DNA from: Metabacillus schmidteae
GTDB taxonomy: Bacteria > Bacillota > Bacilli > Bacillales > Bacillaceae
DNA length: 64,000 nucleotides
Direction: 5' to 3'
Assembly (NCBI RefSeq): GCF_903166545.1
Contig: NZ_CAESCH010000001.1
Location: 2,918,001 to 2,982,000 of the forward strand
The position numbers were made by a program, and so were the translations under genes. The notes beneath the pieces were generated by a model. The model had not been told where the DNA came from and made no database searches. It saw nothing but the letters and a program-made list of their open reading frames with translations. Below, piece after piece: positions 62,669-64,000 of this stretch; position 1 is the stretch's first letter; every line of letters starts with the position of its first letter.

Positions 62669-63033
62669 GTATTTTGCGGATTAAAGGATTCCGTTAAAAA
62701 CATAGAGAGTAATAGCTGGGAGCCAAGGTAGGTAAGGATTAAAGAAAAGAATCCTATTACAAATAAAACACCTGTTTTACTTTTTGATTTTCGTACCTGC
62801 TTTATTTCTGAATGAAGATCTTTTCCATAGATCTCTAAAAAATCCTTTATAAAGTCTTGCGTATCACCTAAATCCTCTAAGCTATCTCTCCCGTGTTCAC
62901 GAGATTCCTGAATATGTTCCAGAAGTTGCTGTTTAATATTCCTTCTAGCTTTTGTACTTATTTGATATTGTCTTAATTCATCAAGAACTTCGTTTAAAAA
63001 TTGTTGTTCTTCCCTGTTCAATTTCATATTCAT
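62647..63033 (-). CDS. HAAS-type protein, C-terminally truncated
   Basis: The product (about 128 residues) has a HAAS signalling-type domain (REEQQFLNEVLDELRQYQIS, about 5-70, helical and charged) and one membrane helix (GVLFVIGFFSLILTYLGSQLL). It normally partners with a PadR regulator, which lies directly upstream with a 4-base ATGA overlap. The C-terminus ends abruptly after the helix at a stop shared with the serine hydrolase junction, so it probably lost a second half by deletion. ATG at 63033 follows GGAG. Confidence 0.75.
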   Translation of the reverse strand: MNMKLNREEQQFLNEVLDELRQYQISTKARRNIKQQLLEHIQESREHGRDSLEDLGDTQDFIKDFLEIYGKDLHSEIKQVRKSKSKTGVLFVIGFFSLILTYLGSQLLLSMFLTESFNPQNTDSSFNA

Positions 63034-63371
63034 TTCAACTGATCTCCTTTCAACCCACTTTGCAGTAAAGATTTTATATCTTGTTGTAACTCCAACCACT
63101 CATTGATTTTTATCTGAAGATGCTTTTTTCCTTTTTCATTGATTTCATAATAAACTCTAACCTTTCCGTTATCTGTCATTTCCCGATATGTATCAACCCA
63201 CTCTTGATCTTTAAGTTTAGTCAAAATGGGATAAATACTTCCTACTCCTTTCAGCTTTAAATTATGTTCTTCAAGCTCCTTCATAATTTCATAACCATAG
63301 CTTTTTTCTTTTGACAAAATAGATAATACACACATTTCTAAGTGACCTTTAATTAAACTTGTTCTATCCAT
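63030..63371 (-). CDS. PadR-family transcription regulator
   Basis: The 113-residue product has the PadR winged helix (LIKGHLEMCVLSILSKEKSYGYEI then SIYPILTKLKDQEWVD), with the usual C-terminal helix for dimerisation; it is given here in part (GHLEMCVLSILSKEKSYGYE). It represses genes for efflux or detoxification on ligand binding. A perfect inverted repeat just upstream (63391-63413) is a candidate operator. It is co-transcribed with the HAAS-type gene. Confidence 0.9.
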   Translation of the reverse strand: MDRTSLIKGHLEMCVLSILSKEKSYGYEIMKELEEHNLKLKGVGSIYPILTKLKDQEWVDTYREMTDNGKVRVYYEINEKGKKHLQIKINEWLELQQDIKSLLQSGLKGDQLK

Positions 63372-63390
63372 AGGATAAATTTAACAAAAT

Positions 63391-63413
63391 TATATACTTC
63401 TTTCAAGTATATA
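63391..63413. promoter_or_regulatory. PadR candidate operator (perfect inverted repeat)
   Basis: TATATACTT-CTTTC-AAGTATATA has perfect 9-bp arms and a 5-base spacer, 20 bases upstream of the PadR gene. AAGTATA half-sites are common in PadR operators of Bacillus, so autoregulation is likely. Confidence 0.75.
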
Positions 63414-63597
63414 TTCGAAAAAACTAGTAAAATTCTGGAATTTATTTATCTGCATTCATTTCTTTGGCTGTTTTGTAGATTTCACTATGGCTACAGCCAT
63501 TTTTAACTTTAGAACTAATATTTAAAAGTGGAACCAATGGTCTATTTATTCGTAAGATTCGTATGATAGAGTTAACAAAACGAATTAGAGGTGGATA

Positions 63598-64000
63598 ATG
63601 AAAGCAATTGTGTATACCAATTATGGTCCCCCCGACGTTCTTCAACAGAAAGAGGTAGAGAAACCTATCCCTAAAGAAAATGAGATTTTGGTAAAAGTAA
63701 AAGCCACAACCGTAACAGTAGCAGATATTCGATCACGGAGTTTTACCGTTCCTCCCGCTTTTTGGCTGCCTGCCCGAATAACACTTGGCTTTAGACAACC
63801 AAAAAAAGAGATATTAGGGATGGAGTTAGCTGGAGAAATTGAGTCTGTTGGAAAAGATGTCACAAGGTTTAAGGTGGGTGACCAAGTTTTTGCAGCATCT
63901 CTCTCGGGGTTTGGTGCTTATGCAGAATATAAATGTTTATCAGAAGATGGTCCTGTATCTATTAAACCTTCAAATATTACTTTTGGGGAAGCTGCTGCCA
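63598..64000 (+). CDS. zinc-type alcohol dehydrogenase/quinone oxidoreductase-like, 3'-truncated
   Basis: The first 134 residues are visible and the gene continues past the window. It opens [20 protein letters not shown], the usual start of MDR-superfamily alcohol dehydrogenases and quinone oxidoreductases, with [20 protein letters not shown] and KVGDQVFA in the GroES-like domain. Zn-binding Cys/His residues are not seen in the visible part at their usual place, so a zinc-free quinone oxidoreductase type is possible. GAGGTGG precedes the ATG. It is divergent from the PadR gene. Confidence 0.85.
   Translation, partial: MKAIVYTNYGPPDVLQQKEVEKPIPKENEILVKVKATTVTVADIRSRSFTVPPAFWLPARITLGFRQPKKEILGMELAGEIESVGKDVTRFKVGDQVFAASLSGFGAYAEYKCLSEDGPVSIKPSNITFGEAAA

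Noticed and set aside
63442..63645. 67-aa minus-strand frame upstream of the oxidoreductase
   Set aside because: Overlaps the start and promoter region of the plus-strand dehydrogenase, lacks a good ribosome-binding site and has no recognisable domain.
63642..63863. 73-aa minus-strand frame in the last gene
   Set aside because: Antisense to the clearly coding dehydrogenase start.

Overview
This 64-kb window is a low-GC chromosomal segment that looks like Bacillaceae (Bacillus sensu lato). Reasons: strong GGAGG ribosome-binding sites with ATG/TTG/GTG starts, CcpA-type cre sites, AcoR/sigma-54 control of an acetoin dehydrogenase operon, a Bce-type peptide detoxification module, MscL, CitM-family transport, and small Bacillus membrane proteins resembling DUF4083. 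No rRNA, tRNA, CRISPR array or intact mobile element was seen.

Layout. 1-2.8 kb: two small CBO0543-like membrane proteins, a TipA/Mta-type MerR regulator with a 19-bp-spacer promoter, a GNAT acetyltransferase, then a decayed patch with a group IIC-like intron domain V/VI remnant next to a 67-bp broken copy of part of the MerR gene. 2.8-9.9 kb: a divergent carbohydrate locus with an ADP-ribosylglycohydrolase-family protein, a CUT1 ABC importer (no ATPase), RpiB-family isomerase, LacI regulator and ribokinase. I read it as uptake and cytosolic hydrolysis of a ribosyl conjugate followed by ribose catabolism. 10-14.5 kb: response regulator, histidine kinase and a lantibiotic-immunity-type ABC exporter without lantibiotic biosynthesis genes. 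14.6-16.6 kb: two adjacent nucleoside hydrolases. 16.6-26.8 kb: EamA transporter divergent from a MocR regulator, polysaccharide deacetylase, two DUF4083-like miniproteins, an ABC exporter, a CDF metal exporter and an SPL-like radical SAM protein.

27-31.6 kb: CitMHS transporter, DUF4387 and AtuA (DUF1446) proteins under a sigma-54 activator, with a well-formed -24/-12 promoter and three palindromes that look like enhancer sites; the substrate is unknown. 31.7-35.3 kb: a secreted esterase under a perfect cre site, and a MocR/PdxR regulator divergent from a LysE exporter. 35.4-39.8 kb: complete BceRS-BceAB-type module with a BceR box overlapping the kinase stop codon. 40-43.3 kb: mscL, an unknown 136-aa protein, a YdeI-like protein ending in a CDGSH motif, and a zinc-ribbon protein.

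43.3-51.3 kb: a sugar-acid operon (IclR regulator, aldehyde dehydrogenase, YagE/YjhH-like aldolase, U32-like TIM-barrel protein, GntP transporter, YjhG/YagF-like dehydratase) that fits non-phosphorylative pentonate (xylonate-like) degradation to pyruvate and glycolaldehyde/glycolate. 51.6-55.1 kb: DUF2264 and GH88 proteins divergent from an AraC regulator, probably uptake-side processing of unsaturated uronate oligosaccharides. 55.3-62 kb: acoL-acoA-acoB-acoC with acoR upstream and a second sigma-54 promoter. 62.1-64 kb: PadR regulator and HAAS-type protein joined by an apparent deletion to the 3' end of a serine hydrolase gene, then the start of a zinc-type/quinone oxidoreductase-like dehydrogenase that runs off the window.

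The strongest candidates for undescribed biology are the ribosyl-conjugate locus (2.8-9.9 kb) and the AtuA/DUF4387/CitMHS sigma-54 locus (27-31.6 kb).
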